A model generated the notes under the pieces. The model was given only the letters and a program-made list of their open reading frames with translations, was not told the DNA's origin and did no database searches. A stretch of 6,533 bases of DNA from Pyrodictiaceae archaeon (GTDB taxonomy: Archaea > Thermoproteota > Thermoprotei_A > Sulfolobales > Pyrodictiaceae): contig JALUFI010000013.1 in NCBI GenBank assembly GCA_027043685.1, positions 1 to 6,533 on the forward strand, in the 5' to 3' direction. Numbering within the stretch: the first letter of the stretch is position 1; the number at the start of each line of letters is the position of its first letter. This document shows, in pieces, positions 1 through 6,152 of this stretch. Both the position numbers and the translations under genes were made by a program.

Positions 1-74
1 CGGCCCCGGTGCTCCACTAGGCGTAACACCCACCAACCCCACACCCTCTCCACCCGGAGCAGGGGCGTGCAGAG

Positions 75-1559
75 ATGCAGCCAAGAGGCCTACATATAGT
101 CTCCACGGGCATCGACGGCCTAGACCGGCTCCTCAACGGCGGCTACCCCCGCGGCGCCCTCGTCCTCCTAGCAGGCAACCCCGGCACCGGGAAATCCACG
201 TTCGCCGCCAAGTTCATCTACGAGGGCGCGGTCCAGGCCGGTGAGCCAGGCGTCTACGTCAACTTCGTGGAGCCCAAGAAGGACTTCCTAGACCACATGC
301 GGATGCTCGGAATGGACTTCGAGCCTCTAGAGGAGAGAGGCCTATTCCACTACGTAGAAGCAGTAACCATAGTAGACGAGGACGCCTTGATAAAGCAGCT
401 GGAGGACATACTGAAGCTCATAGCGGAGACGGGGGCTAAGCGCCTGGTGGTGGATAGCGTGACAGCGATGCTCCAGATAGTGAGGGATAAGGCCAAGATA
501 AGGGAGCTGGTCCAGAACTTCTTCGTAAACGGAGTCAAGCAGATGGGGGCCACTACGATACTCATCGCCGAGCACCCCTACGGCGCGAAAATGGTCGGCT
601 ACGGCATAGAGGAGTTCATAGTGGACGCGGTAATGATTCTCCGATTCGAGATAGTCCACGGCAAGGTCCGCCGCATACTCGAGCTAAGGAAGGCCCGCTG
701 GGCCCCGATAAGGCAGGCAGAGGTCCCCTTCTACATAAGGCCCGGCACCGTGGTCGAGGTCAGCCTCCCCGAGGCCCCCGAGGAGGTCCCCCCGCTCGAC
801 CTGAGCCAGCGCTTCAACCTAGCAGAGGCCTTCCGGGGCCTGGAGAGGAGCAGCACCGGCACCTGGCTCTTCCGCTGCCGAGCCGCGGGCCTAGCCGACG
901 AGGCGGAGAGGAGCCACATATTCAGCGTCCCCAGGGGCGCCCAGGTGGTCATAGGCCACTACCCCACCCTCGACAGCAAGTACGCGGTAGCCGTGCTGGC
1001 GGCGGCGCTCCTCAAGCGCTACGAGCCCCGGATACTCGTGGTGAGCGTGCGCTCCAGCCCGGTGGCGCTAACCGGGCTGGTGAAGTGCCTCCTAGGCACG
1101 GTGACCGGTAGCCCCGAGAGAGCCGAGGAGCTTGCCCGGAGGCTCCACGTGGTCTCCTACAACCCCACCGCCTTCACGGTCCTAGAGATAAACGACAACA
1201 TGAGGCACCTATTGGACGCGGTCAACCCAGACATATTCGTATTCGAGGGCCTGGACGTCATAGAGCAGTTCACTGACCGCAACGAGTACCTAGAGATACT
1301 CTACAACACTATGCTCCGCAACAAAAAGCGCAGAGTAACCTCAATATACACGATAAGCGCAGTCACCCGGGACCAGCTATACCAGCGCCTAGCCTCAACC
1401 CTAGCAGACATAGAAGCCTACATCGGGGAGCCGCAGTACACGGTGGACGACGGCCCCGGGCAGAGCTACCTAGTGGACTTCGCGGGGCTCTTCGGGAGAA
1501 CCCAGGTACGGATACATATAAACACTCGCTTCCTCTACGCAAGGGGCTGCGTGGGCTAG
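75..1559 (+). CDS. Two-domain KaiC/GvpD-type RecA-fold ATPase with a degenerate C-terminal domain
   Basis: The 494-residue protein belongs to the KaiC/RAD55/GvpD branch of RecA-like ATPases. Seen in the N-terminal domain (about 1-225): the family opening STGIDGLDRLLNGGYPRG, a Walker A GNPGTGKST at 34-42 (Lys40), a KaiC-like segment at 59-82 with Glu66, a Walker B RLVVDS ending near Asp127-Ser128, the G-x-E-E-F-x-V-D motif at 177-184, and a basic LRKAR near 204-208 matching the family's KMR-type finger. An acidic, proline-rich linker (about 228-245) leads to a second RecA-like domain. There the Walker A position reads GHYPTLDS (294-301), so the usual Gly-Lys is Leu-Asp, and the Walker B position reads DIFVFE (386-391). 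The C-terminal half is therefore probably a non-catalytic or regulatory pseudo-ATPase. No signal peptide or membrane segment is visible, so it is cytoplasmic. The ATG at 75 follows a GGAGCAGGGG purine stretch. Many archaeal relatives are annotated as GvpD-like, but no gas-vesicle genes are here, so a signalling role is only inferred. Confidence 0.9.
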   Translation: MQPRGLHIVSTGIDGLDRLLNGGYPRGALVLLAGNPGTGKSTFAAKFIYEGAVQAGEPGVYVNFVEPKKDFLDHMRMLGMDFEPLEERGLFHYVEAVTIVDEDALIKQLEDILKLIAETGAKRLVVDSVTAMLQIVRDKAKIRELVQNFFVNGVKQMGATTILIAEHPYGAKMVGYGIEEFIVDAVMILRFEIVHGKVRRILELRKARWAPIRQAEVPFYIRPGTVVEVSLPEAPEEVPPLDLSQRFNLAEAFRGLERSSTGTWLFRCRAAGLADEAERSHIFSVPRGAQVVIGHYPTLDSKYAVAVLAAALLKRYEPRILVVSVRSSPVALTGLVKCLLGTVTGSPERAEELARRLHVVSYNPTAFTVLEINDNMRHLLDAVNPDIFVFEGLDVIEQFTDRNEYLEILYNTMLRNKKRRVTSIYTISAVTRDQLYQRLASTLADIEAYIGEPQYTVDDGPGQSYLVDFAGLFGRTQVRIHINTRFLYARGCVG

Positions 1560-1609
1560 AACCCATCCCGGGCCCCAGCGCCCCAGCCTCCTAGGCGAAG
1601 GGTTGAGGG

Positions 1610-1933
1610 GTGATGACCGACCCCGCCACGATGCTGCTCCACCGGCTCCGTAGCAGCGCGGCCGGCCTCCTCGCCGTGCTCAACACGCTCTCCCTCTCCC
1701 AGGCCGGGAAGGACTTCCCCCACCTCCTAGTCGAGAACCCCCTCGAGGCCTACCGGGTCGTGCTCCGCTACACAAGGGGCGACCGGAAGAAGGCCAGGTA
1801 CCTCCTCACAAGCATACTCATAGGCATACTGGGCTCGCCCCTCGAGACAGAGAAGGCGGTCACGGCGCTGGAGAGGGGCGACCCCAGGCCCCTCCAGGAG
1901 GCCCTCCAGAGGATCACCGGCGCCCGGAGGTAG
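1610..1933 (+). CDS. Small helical protein of unknown function, downstream of the KaiC-like ATPase
   Basis: This encodes 106-107 residues that I do not recognise. The start is GTG 1610 or the adjacent ATG 1613; the purine runs GAAGGG (1597-1602) and GAGGGG (1605-1610) lie just upstream, and the first suits GTG 1610 better. The protein has no cysteine, no signal peptide and no clear membrane helix. The N-terminal third (LLHRLRSSAAGLLAVLNTLS) is an amphipathic helix. The middle has a basic patch (RYTRGDRKKARYLL), followed by a hydrophobic helix (SILIGILGS) and a charged tail. Codon use (AGG, ATA, CTC) matches the neighbouring genes. It follows the ATPase on the same strand after 50 bp with no visible promoter or T-rich terminator, so co-transcription and a role as a partner or adaptor are plausible but unproven. 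It ends just before a hairpin and converges on the Bat-type regulator gene. Confidence 0.7.
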   Translation: MMTDPATMLLHRLRSSAAGLLAVLNTLSLSQAGKDFPHLLVENPLEAYRVVLRYTRGDRKKARYLLTSILIGILGSPLETEKAVTALERGDPRPLQEALQRITGARR

Positions 1934-1936
1934 ACC

Positions 1937-1960
1937 GGTGCATCCACCCACGGGTGCACC
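1937..1960. terminator. Hairpin between two convergent genes
   Basis: GGTGCATCC (1937-1945) pairs with GGGTGCACC (1952-1960), giving nine base pairs with one G-T wobble and a six-base loop. It begins four bases after the stop of the rightward small gene and ends about 15 bases before the stop of the leftward regulator, so it would form at the 3' end of both transcripts. A shorter palindrome, CGCCTAGGCG, follows at 1963-1972. There is no T tract, so this may be an RNA 3'-end stabiliser or a transcription-collision point rather than a classical archaeal oligo-T terminator. Confidence 0.45.
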
Positions 1961-1975
1961 CGCGCCTAGGCGTGG

Positions 1976-2776
1976 CTAGCCGCCCTCCCCGCTCCTCGCC
2001 TGCTCCTCGACGAGGAGCCTCCTCCCCCTCATCAACGCCTGAACCAGCAAGTGGGGCAGCTCCTCCAGCACGTACTTCGCTATGATGCGGTGCTCCGCCT
2101 TCCTCAGAAGCTCCGCCAACGCGCTCCCGCTCACCCCCAGCTCCGCTGCAAGCTCCTTCGCGGCGACGCGCCGCGGGTAGCTGTAGTAGCCCTCCAGGAA
2201 CGCCGTCACAAGCGCCTCCTCCTGCCTCTCCGTGAGAGCATACTCGGCCTCCTCTGCCTCAGAGGTGTAGACCACCCGGCAGCCCCGCTGCTCCAGCTCC
2301 CGCAGTGCCTGCGGCTTAGCGGCGAGAACCTCGAGCATCATGAACTCCGGGGTGAAGATTATGCTTTTCACCATGCTCCCCAGGGGCGCCGAGGTCAACG
2401 GGCACCACTCGCAGCTGAGGCACCTCTCCAGCCGGGGCACCAGCACCCGGACGACCATGCTGTGACGCGTACGGGAGACAACCTGGTACGATACACCCTT
2501 CTCCCTCTTCAACACGGTCTCGAACGCGTCGAGGAAGCCCCGCTCGCCGCTCACGCGGAGCCAAACCTCAATGAGGGTCGGGGAGGCCTGGTTCACGTAG
2601 AGAAGCCTAGCAGCTATCGGAGGCCTCTCCACCTCCTGGCCAGCAATCCTACACGTGGAGCCGCCCTCGGCGCCGCACTGCTCGGCAGCCGCGGCCACGA
2701 GGCGCTGGATGAAGCACCGCTGCCCCGCAGCGCCCCAGACACAGAACACGAGCACCGGCCTAGCCACAGCAACCAT
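1976..2776 (-). CDS. Cys-rich Bat-type (HTH_10) transcriptional regulator
   Basis: The 266-residue protein has a C-terminal helix-turn-helix of the bacterio-opsin-activator (HTH_10) family at about 180-237. The tell-tale pattern is LTERQEEAL, then GYYSYPRRV, then a KELAAELGVSGSALAELLRKAEHR recognition region, continuing into a helical tail. The N-terminal part (about 1-170) has alternating beta-strand and helix character, as in sensory domains of this family, but I cannot name the fold. It carries eight cysteines (12, 21, 34, 42, 119, 122, 125, 166). Three of them form a CLSCEWC (C-x2-C-x2-C) cluster that could bind metal, an Fe-S cluster or heme, or act as a redox switch; that is inference. 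ATG 2776 has a GGAGG only one base upstream. The in-frame GTG at 2767 is ten bases from it and may be the real start. The gene is divergent from hemA, making hemA or its own promoter natural targets. Confidence 0.85.
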   Translation of the reverse strand: MVAVARPVLVFCVWGAAGQRCFIQRLVAAAAEQCGAEGGSTCRIAGQEVERPPIAARLLYVNQASPTLIEVWLRVSGERGFLDAFETVLKREKGVSYQVVSRTRHSMVVRVLVPRLERCLSCEWCPLTSAPLGSMVKSIIFTPEFMMLEVLAAKPQALRELEQRGCRVVYTSEAEEAEYALTERQEEALVTAFLEGYYSYPRRVAAKELAAELGVSGSALAELLRKAEHRIIAKYVLEELPHLLVQALMRGRRLLVEEQARSGEGG

Positions 2777-2944
2777 GCCTCCGGGCTACCGGGCCACAGC
2801 CGCTACCATACAAGGGCTTCCGCTCCAAAGAGGGGTCCACGGCGCGCAGCACGGCACAGAGGTGGCGCCGAGGCCCAGCCAACGGGTAACGCGGGCAACC
2901 AGAGAGCCCCGATAGATCCTGCCCCCAAGCCACCACTATCCGGA

Positions 2945-2970
2945 TTAACTTATTTAAACACACCCATATA
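2945..2970. promoter_or_regulatory. AT-rich divergent promoter island between the regulator gene and hemA
   Basis: A sharp AT-rich patch stands out in GC-rich surroundings: CTTATTTAAAC at 2949-2959 and CATATA at 2965-2970. Read leftward, TTTAAATAAG resembles an archaeal TATA box and would start transcription near 2930, about 150 nt before the regulator start. Read rightward, the same patch would start transcription near 2980, giving hemA a leader of about 200 nt. No other TATA-like element was seen closer to either gene. Which strand or strands it serves is not decidable from sequence alone. Confidence 0.5.
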
Positions 2971-2979
2971 CCCTAATCA

Positions 2980-3168
2980 TCATGAACAATCACCGCGCAT
3001 CTGCTCCCCGGGGAGCCCGAGCCCCTGGGGACACAGGCGCCGGGAGGCAAATCCCCCGCGACGCGGTAGGGGAGTGTATCCAAACGTACCAGGGGCACCC
3101 CCGGGGAGACGAGGCAGCGTTCACGCGTAGCCCCGTCACGGAGGGACCGGTGTCCGGGGCGGCAATTA
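2980..3168 (+). other. GC-rich, potentially structured leader upstream of hemA
   Basis: No convincing gene lies between the AT-rich promoter island and hemA. The stretch is unusually rich in self-complementary G/C runs. At 3004-3015 there is a 12-bp palindrome CTCCCCGGGGAG. A larger hairpin can form at 3005-3031, with TCCCCGGGG against CCCC-T-GGGGA, an eight-base loop and a bulged T. Others are possible at about 3052-3074 (CCCCCGCG against GCGG and GGGG) and at 3092-3102. Open frames through it encode G/R/P-rich sequence unlike the neighbouring proteins. It may be an untranslated leader or a small RNA; neither matches an RNA family I recognise. Confidence 0.35.
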
Positions 3169-3170
3169 GT

Positions 3171-3175
3171 GGAGG
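3171..3175 (+). promoter_or_regulatory. Shine-Dalgarno that decides the hemA start
   Basis: GGAGG lies five bases before GTG 3181 and eight before GTG 3184, but overlaps the first possible GTG at 3169. It therefore argues against 3169 and for 3181 or 3184. Confidence 0.6.
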
Positions 3176-3183
3176 CACGTGTG

Positions 3184-4551
3184 GTGGGAACTTTGGCGAC
3201 CCAGGCGGGGAGGCGTGGAGCGGCGGTCGCGGCGGCTCAGCGCGCGGCGGGGTTCCGGAGCCTGGACGACCTAGTCCTGGTCACGGTTAACCACAAGCAC
3301 GCCCCCATGGACGTGGTCGGCGCCTTCGAGAACCGGGTGGATGATGCCTACGAGGCCCTCTCCCCCTACGCCGATGAAATCGTTGTGCTCGCGACGTGTA
3401 ACAGGTTCGAAGTCTACGCGCTCACCAGTGACCCCAGGTTCCTGGTCAAGGCAGAGGAGTTCCTCGGCGACGCCTCCCGCTACGCCCTTGTCCTCCGCGG
3501 CGAGGAGGCAGCCCGCCACCTCTTCCGCGTCGCCTCGGGCCTCGAGTCCGCGATACTCGGGGAGAACGAAATACTCGGCCAGGTCTCCAGGGCCTACGAC
3601 GCCGCCAGGGAGAGGGGCTACGCGGGTAAGTACATGAGCCTCCTATTCCACTACGCAATCAAGACGGGGAAGCTCGTCCGCGGCAAGACGATGATATCCT
3701 ACGGCAACGTCGGGGCCCCAGGCGCGGCGGTGCACGCCGCGGAGAAGATACTCGGAGGCTACGACCACCGCACAGTCCTCGTCATAGGCGCAGGCGAGGC
3801 GGGGAGCATAGTAGCCAGCCTCGTCCGCCAACACGGCCCCAAGGCGAGGATAATCATAGCCAACCGCACCCTCGAGAAGGCGGTGAAGCTAGCCGAGGAG
3901 GTGAGGGGCGAGGCCGCGCCCCTCGACGCGCTGCCCCAGCTCCTCCCCCACGCAGACGTGGTATTCGTCGCAGTCACCGTCGAGAAGCCCCTCCTAACCA
4001 GGGAGCTGCTGGGCCTCCTCCCAGCCGGGGCCCTGGTAGTGGACATCTCCAACCCGCCCGCGGTCGAGACCCCGGTGCCAAGCCACCTCGGCTACATAGG
4101 GCTCCAGGGCCTGGAGAGAGTCGTCAAGGAGACCCTTGAGAGGAGGAAGCGCGAAGTCCCCAAGGCCGAGAGGATAATAGAGCAGCAGCTCCAGCTCTTC
4201 CTCAAGGCCTGGAGGCGCCGCGCAGCAGACGAGGCAATAGCCACCATGATGGAGTACGCGAGGCTAGTCGCCAGGGAGGAGCTAGAGGAGCTGGCCTCCA
4301 GGCTCCGCGGCCTAGGCCTCAACGGCGCAGAGGAGAAGGTAGCCGAGATAGTCGAGGAGTACACGGCGAGCCTCCTCAAGAAGCTCTACCGGCCACTCAT
4401 AGTCCACGCCCACCAGGTAGTGGTCAACGGCAACCCCGAGCAGCTAGACATCCTACTAGACCAGTTCCGCCGCGAGCTAGAGAAACGCCTCACCAGGAGA
4501 CCCAAGCGCGACCGCCCAGCAGACCGGCCAGTGAAGTGCCCACCCGACTAG
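3184..4551 (+). CDS. hemA: Glutamyl-tRNA reductase
   Basis: This NADPH-dependent enzyme reduces glutamyl-tRNA(Glu) to glutamate-1-semialdehyde, the committed step of the C5 route to tetrapyrroles. The predicted length is 455 residues from GTG 3184. In order: a catalytic domain opening with VTVNHKHAP (about 33-41); the nucleophilic Cys72 in the family motif ATCNRFEVY; the signature HLFRVASG-LESAILGENEILGQ (to about 133); a Rossmann domain with GAGEAG at 202-207 for NADPH; and a long helical C-terminal dimerisation region (about 310-440) ending in a basic tail. All expected catalytic elements are present, so the enzyme should be active. About 23 Ala/Arg-rich residues precede the first conserved strand, an extension not typical of the family. 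The GTG at 3169 is an alternative start but sits on the Shine-Dalgarno. No other heme genes follow; the gene stands alone, converging on a transporter gene and diverging from a Bat-type regulator. Confidence 0.96.
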   Translation: MGTLATQAGRRGAAVAAAQRAAGFRSLDDLVLVTVNHKHAPMDVVGAFENRVDDAYEALSPYADEIVVLATCNRFEVYALTSDPRFLVKAEEFLGDASRYALVLRGEEAARHLFRVASGLESAILGENEILGQVSRAYDAARERGYAGKYMSLLFHYAIKTGKLVRGKTMISYGNVGAPGAAVHAAEKILGGYDHRTVLVIGAGEAGSIVASLVRQHGPKARIIIANRTLEKAVKLAEEVRGEAAPLDALPQLLPHADVVFVAVTVEKPLLTRELLGLLPAGALVVDISNPPAVETPVPSHLGYIGLQGLERVVKETLERRKREVPKAERIIEQQLQLFLKAWRRRAADEAIATMMEYARLVAREELEELASRLRGLGLNGAEEKVAEIVEEYTASLLKKLYRPLIVHAHQVVVNGNPEQLDILLDQFRRELEKRLTRRPKRDRPADRPVKCPPD

Positions 4552-4656
4552 GCTCCTCTCCTCCAGAGCCGGGGCCCAGCTGGCCAGCCCCCTGGGGAGA
4601 CCCGTGGAATGTAGAAGGAGACCGTGTCCCTCCTACACACCTGAGGCGGGTGACGG

Positions 4657-4661
4657 AAAAA
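4657..4661 (-). terminator. Oligo-T terminator for the leftward transporter gene
   Basis: Read leftward this is TTTTT, about 64 bases after the transporter stop codon, in a GC-rich gap where T runs are otherwise absent. Archaeal RNA polymerase terminates at such T runs. The same gap holds inverted repeats at 4571-4591 (GGGGC with GCCCC) and 4616-4634 (AGGAG with CTCCT) that could help end hemA transcripts from the other side; no T run serves hemA itself, only a C/T-rich stretch right after its stop. Confidence 0.45.
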
Positions 4662-4724
4662 CGAGGGATGTGGCTCCTGTGTAGTGCTGGACTCCTCCTC
4701 TCTAGTGAGGGCGCTTCTCGTTAG

Positions 4725-5885
4725 CTAACCTTGCGCCTCGGATGCCACGGCTTCCTCGTGGACGACCTCCTCTGGCAGCGGCTTAGCGGGCGGCGGCATC
4801 TCCTCGGGTCTCTTGCCTCCGAACCACTCCATGTAGCCGTAGTAGATGCTGAACGTCGTCGTCACCGTGTAGAATAGCCAGGTTAGGCCGTAGAGGGCGG
4901 CGGCGTAGTAGAGCAGCCATGTCTCGTCGGGGTGGTGGAGGTAGAGGTGTATCGTTGAGATGCTGTAGGCGGCGACGGGGAAGACGAAGGCCCACCAGCT
5001 TTCAGCGAACTCGATCTGGCGCCTCTTCACGTAGACGGCTGTGAGTAGCAGTATCACCGCTAGCAGCAGGCCGGCGGCGCCCCAGAACGTGTAGTAGAAC
5101 ATGTCGAAGAACGAGCTCAGGTACCTGGCGGTCACTGCCTGCCCCTGCCCCGTCAGCGCCCTCACCGCTTCGTGGTACGCCCTGGGTCCCAGGCCTAGCA
5201 GAGACTCATACGCCATCGGTGCCACCGCGGGCGGGGCGAGGTTGATCCAGGTGGCTGCCAGCAGCCTCGCCGGCGGCGGGTGGTGGAAGATGCTCCTGTA
5301 CAGCCAGATGGTGAACAGCGCCAGCCAGAAGATTACGCCGGTGCCCAGGTAGATGCCCAGCAGGCTCCTGGGGGCCCAGACGCCGCTTGCTGCCAGCATG
5401 CCGCCTATGTAGGGCACCAGGACATTGCCGACCGCCGGCATGTACCAGCCAGGGTGCATGGCGTGTATCTCTATCTTCTCGTGCATTATGAACCCGTAGA
5501 TGATTATTATAAAGAACACTGTGTGTAGCGCCACGCCGGTCCAGAAGAACACGGCAGCCACGCCAGGGTTATGAAGCACGACGCCCCAGTCAAGCGCAAG
5601 CAGCATAGTTGCAATGCTTATAGCGGTTATGAACGGGCCCCTCACCGGGTGGGTCAGCTGGCGCAGGAACTCGCCTCTCACCATGGCTAGCTTTGCTAGG
5701 AACGCTGTCGCTATTACCAGGTACACTGCCGTGTTCATGTAGGCCAGGTAGTGGGCCAGCGTGTTCAGCGCTGCCACGTGAGCCGCGTGGCCTAGCGCGT
5801 AGCTGGCCAGCGCCACAGCGCTGGTAGCGAGGTTGAAGGAGAACCACGCCACGCTCATGCCTCTTACCCGCTCCCGTAGACTCAT
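4725..5885 (-). CDS. TDT/SLAC1-family transporter (anion, organic acid or sulfite exporter/channel)
   Basis: The 386-residue integral membrane protein fits the tellurite-resistance/dicarboxylate transporter family, which includes TehA, Mae1, the sulfite pump Ssu1 and plant SLAC1. About ten hydrophobic helices are visible, near residues 12-34, 40-69, 78-104, 108-134, 143-166, 174-200, 211-233, 257-286, 296-317 and 321-353, the number expected for the family. Family-like segments are HPGWYMPAVGNVLVPYIGG in helix 5 and ESWWAFVFPVAAYSIST in helix 9. The last 30 or so residues form an acidic, proline-rich cytoplasmic-looking tail. ATG 5885 is chosen because AGGAGGTG ends nine bases upstream; the in-frame GTG 5897 is part of that ribosome site and would add four residues. 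The gene has its own TATA box and a palindromic leader. Substrate is not readable from sequence; sulfite, nitrate/chloride or C4-dicarboxylates are all known in the family. Confidence 0.85.
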   Translation of the reverse strand: MSLRERVRGMSVAWFSFNLATSAVALASYALGHAAHVAALNTLAHYLAYMNTAVYLVIATAFLAKLAMVRGEFLRQLTHPVRGPFITAISIATMLLALDWGVVLHNPGVAAVFFWTGVALHTVFFIIIIYGFIMHEKIEIHAMHPGWYMPAVGNVLVPYIGGMLAASGVWAPRSLLGIYLGTGVIFWLALFTIWLYRSIFHHPPPARLLAATWINLAPPAVAPMAYESLLGLGPRAYHEAVRALTGQGQAVTARYLSSFFDMFYYTFWGAAGLLLAVILLLTAVYVKRRQIEFAESWWAFVFPVAAYSISTIHLYLHHPDETWLLYYAAALYGLTWLFYTVTTTFSIYYGYMEWFGGKRPEEMPPPAKPLPEEVVHEEAVASEAQG

Positions 5886-5894
5886 CCCTTGCCG

Positions 5895-5902
5895 CACCTC
5901 CT
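5895..5902 (-). promoter_or_regulatory. Strong Shine-Dalgarno of the transporter gene
   Basis: Read leftward the sequence is AGGAGGTG, followed by nine bases and then ATG at 5885. This near-perfect complement to the 16S rRNA 3' end identifies ATG 5885, not GTG 5897, as the start. Its first two bases lie in the palindrome next to it. Confidence 0.8.
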
Positions 5903-5921
5903 GCTACATACCATGTAGCAG
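5901..5921. repeat. Perfect 9-bp-arm palindrome in the transporter leader
   Basis: The arms CTGCTACAT (5901-5909) and ATGTAGCAG (5913-5921) are exact reverse complements separated by ACC. The element lies just inside the expected transcript start (about 5930) and touches the ribosome site. As DNA it has the position and symmetry of a repressor operator; as RNA it would form a nine-pair hairpin with a three-base loop directly beside the Shine-Dalgarno. Either way it is a likely control site for the transporter gene. Confidence 0.7.
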
Positions 5922-5950
5922 CCAGACTTGAACACGCGTTAACAACCAGG

Positions 5951-5960
5951 CTATAAAAAT
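5951..5960 (-). promoter_or_regulatory. TATA box for the transporter gene
   Basis: Read leftward this is ATTTTTATAG, preceded by purine-rich GGAGCA, which fits a BRE plus archaeal TATA box. It predicts a transcript start near 5930 and a leader of about 45 nt. A TTAAC-containing site (5938-5948) lies between box and start. The other strand reads CTATAAAAAT, so rightward use cannot be excluded. Confidence 0.6.
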
Positions 5961-6095
5961 TGCTCCGATACGATAGAAATTAAGTATGCAGAAAAACCCG
6001 TAACAAGCCCACCACCCGCAGGGCCCGTGAGAAGACACCGCCCAGGAGCCGGCCCGGGGGGAACGGGGGGCCACAGGCCAGGAGAGCTACCCGCC

Positions 6096-6140
6096 CGGGG
6101 CCAGGCAATCGCCACGCGGGCCGCGGGGCCAGGCCATCGC
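6096..6140. repeat. Two direct copies of a 17-bp repeat, 28-nt period
   Basis: CGGGGCCAGGCAATCGC (6096-6112) and CGGGGCCAGGCCATCGC (6124-6140) differ at one base and start exactly 28 bases apart. A weaker GGGGCC-ACAGGCCAGG resemblance lies about 28 bases further left. Two copies are too few for a CRISPR array. A regulator binding tandem sites, or a relic of local duplication, would fit. Confidence 0.6.
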
Positions 6141-6152
6141 GCCGGGCAGGAG

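Noticed and set aside
1..74. Possible 3' end of an upstream gene (TAG at 18-20, + strand) or start of a leftward gene
   Set aside because: Too few codons are inside the window to tell, and no promoter or clear ribosome site supports either reading.
1610..1616. C-box-like GTGATGA on the + strand
   Set aside because: It coincides with the start of the small gene, and no D box follows at the right distance.
2977..2983. C-box-like ATGATGA on the - strand (possible C/D sRNA)
   Set aside because: No CTGA D box was found within about 60 bases on that strand.
2051..3130. Long 359-codon open frame on the + strand
   Set aside because: It lies antisense to the Bat-type regulator, whose HTH_10 domain is recognisable. 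The product is rich in His, Pro, Arg and Leu without domain character, as expected for a shadow frame in GC-rich DNA.
3404..3416. tRNA T-loop-like GGTTCGAAGTC
   Set aside because: It encodes the conserved hemA motif CNRFEVY, and no acceptor or anticodon stems can be built around it.
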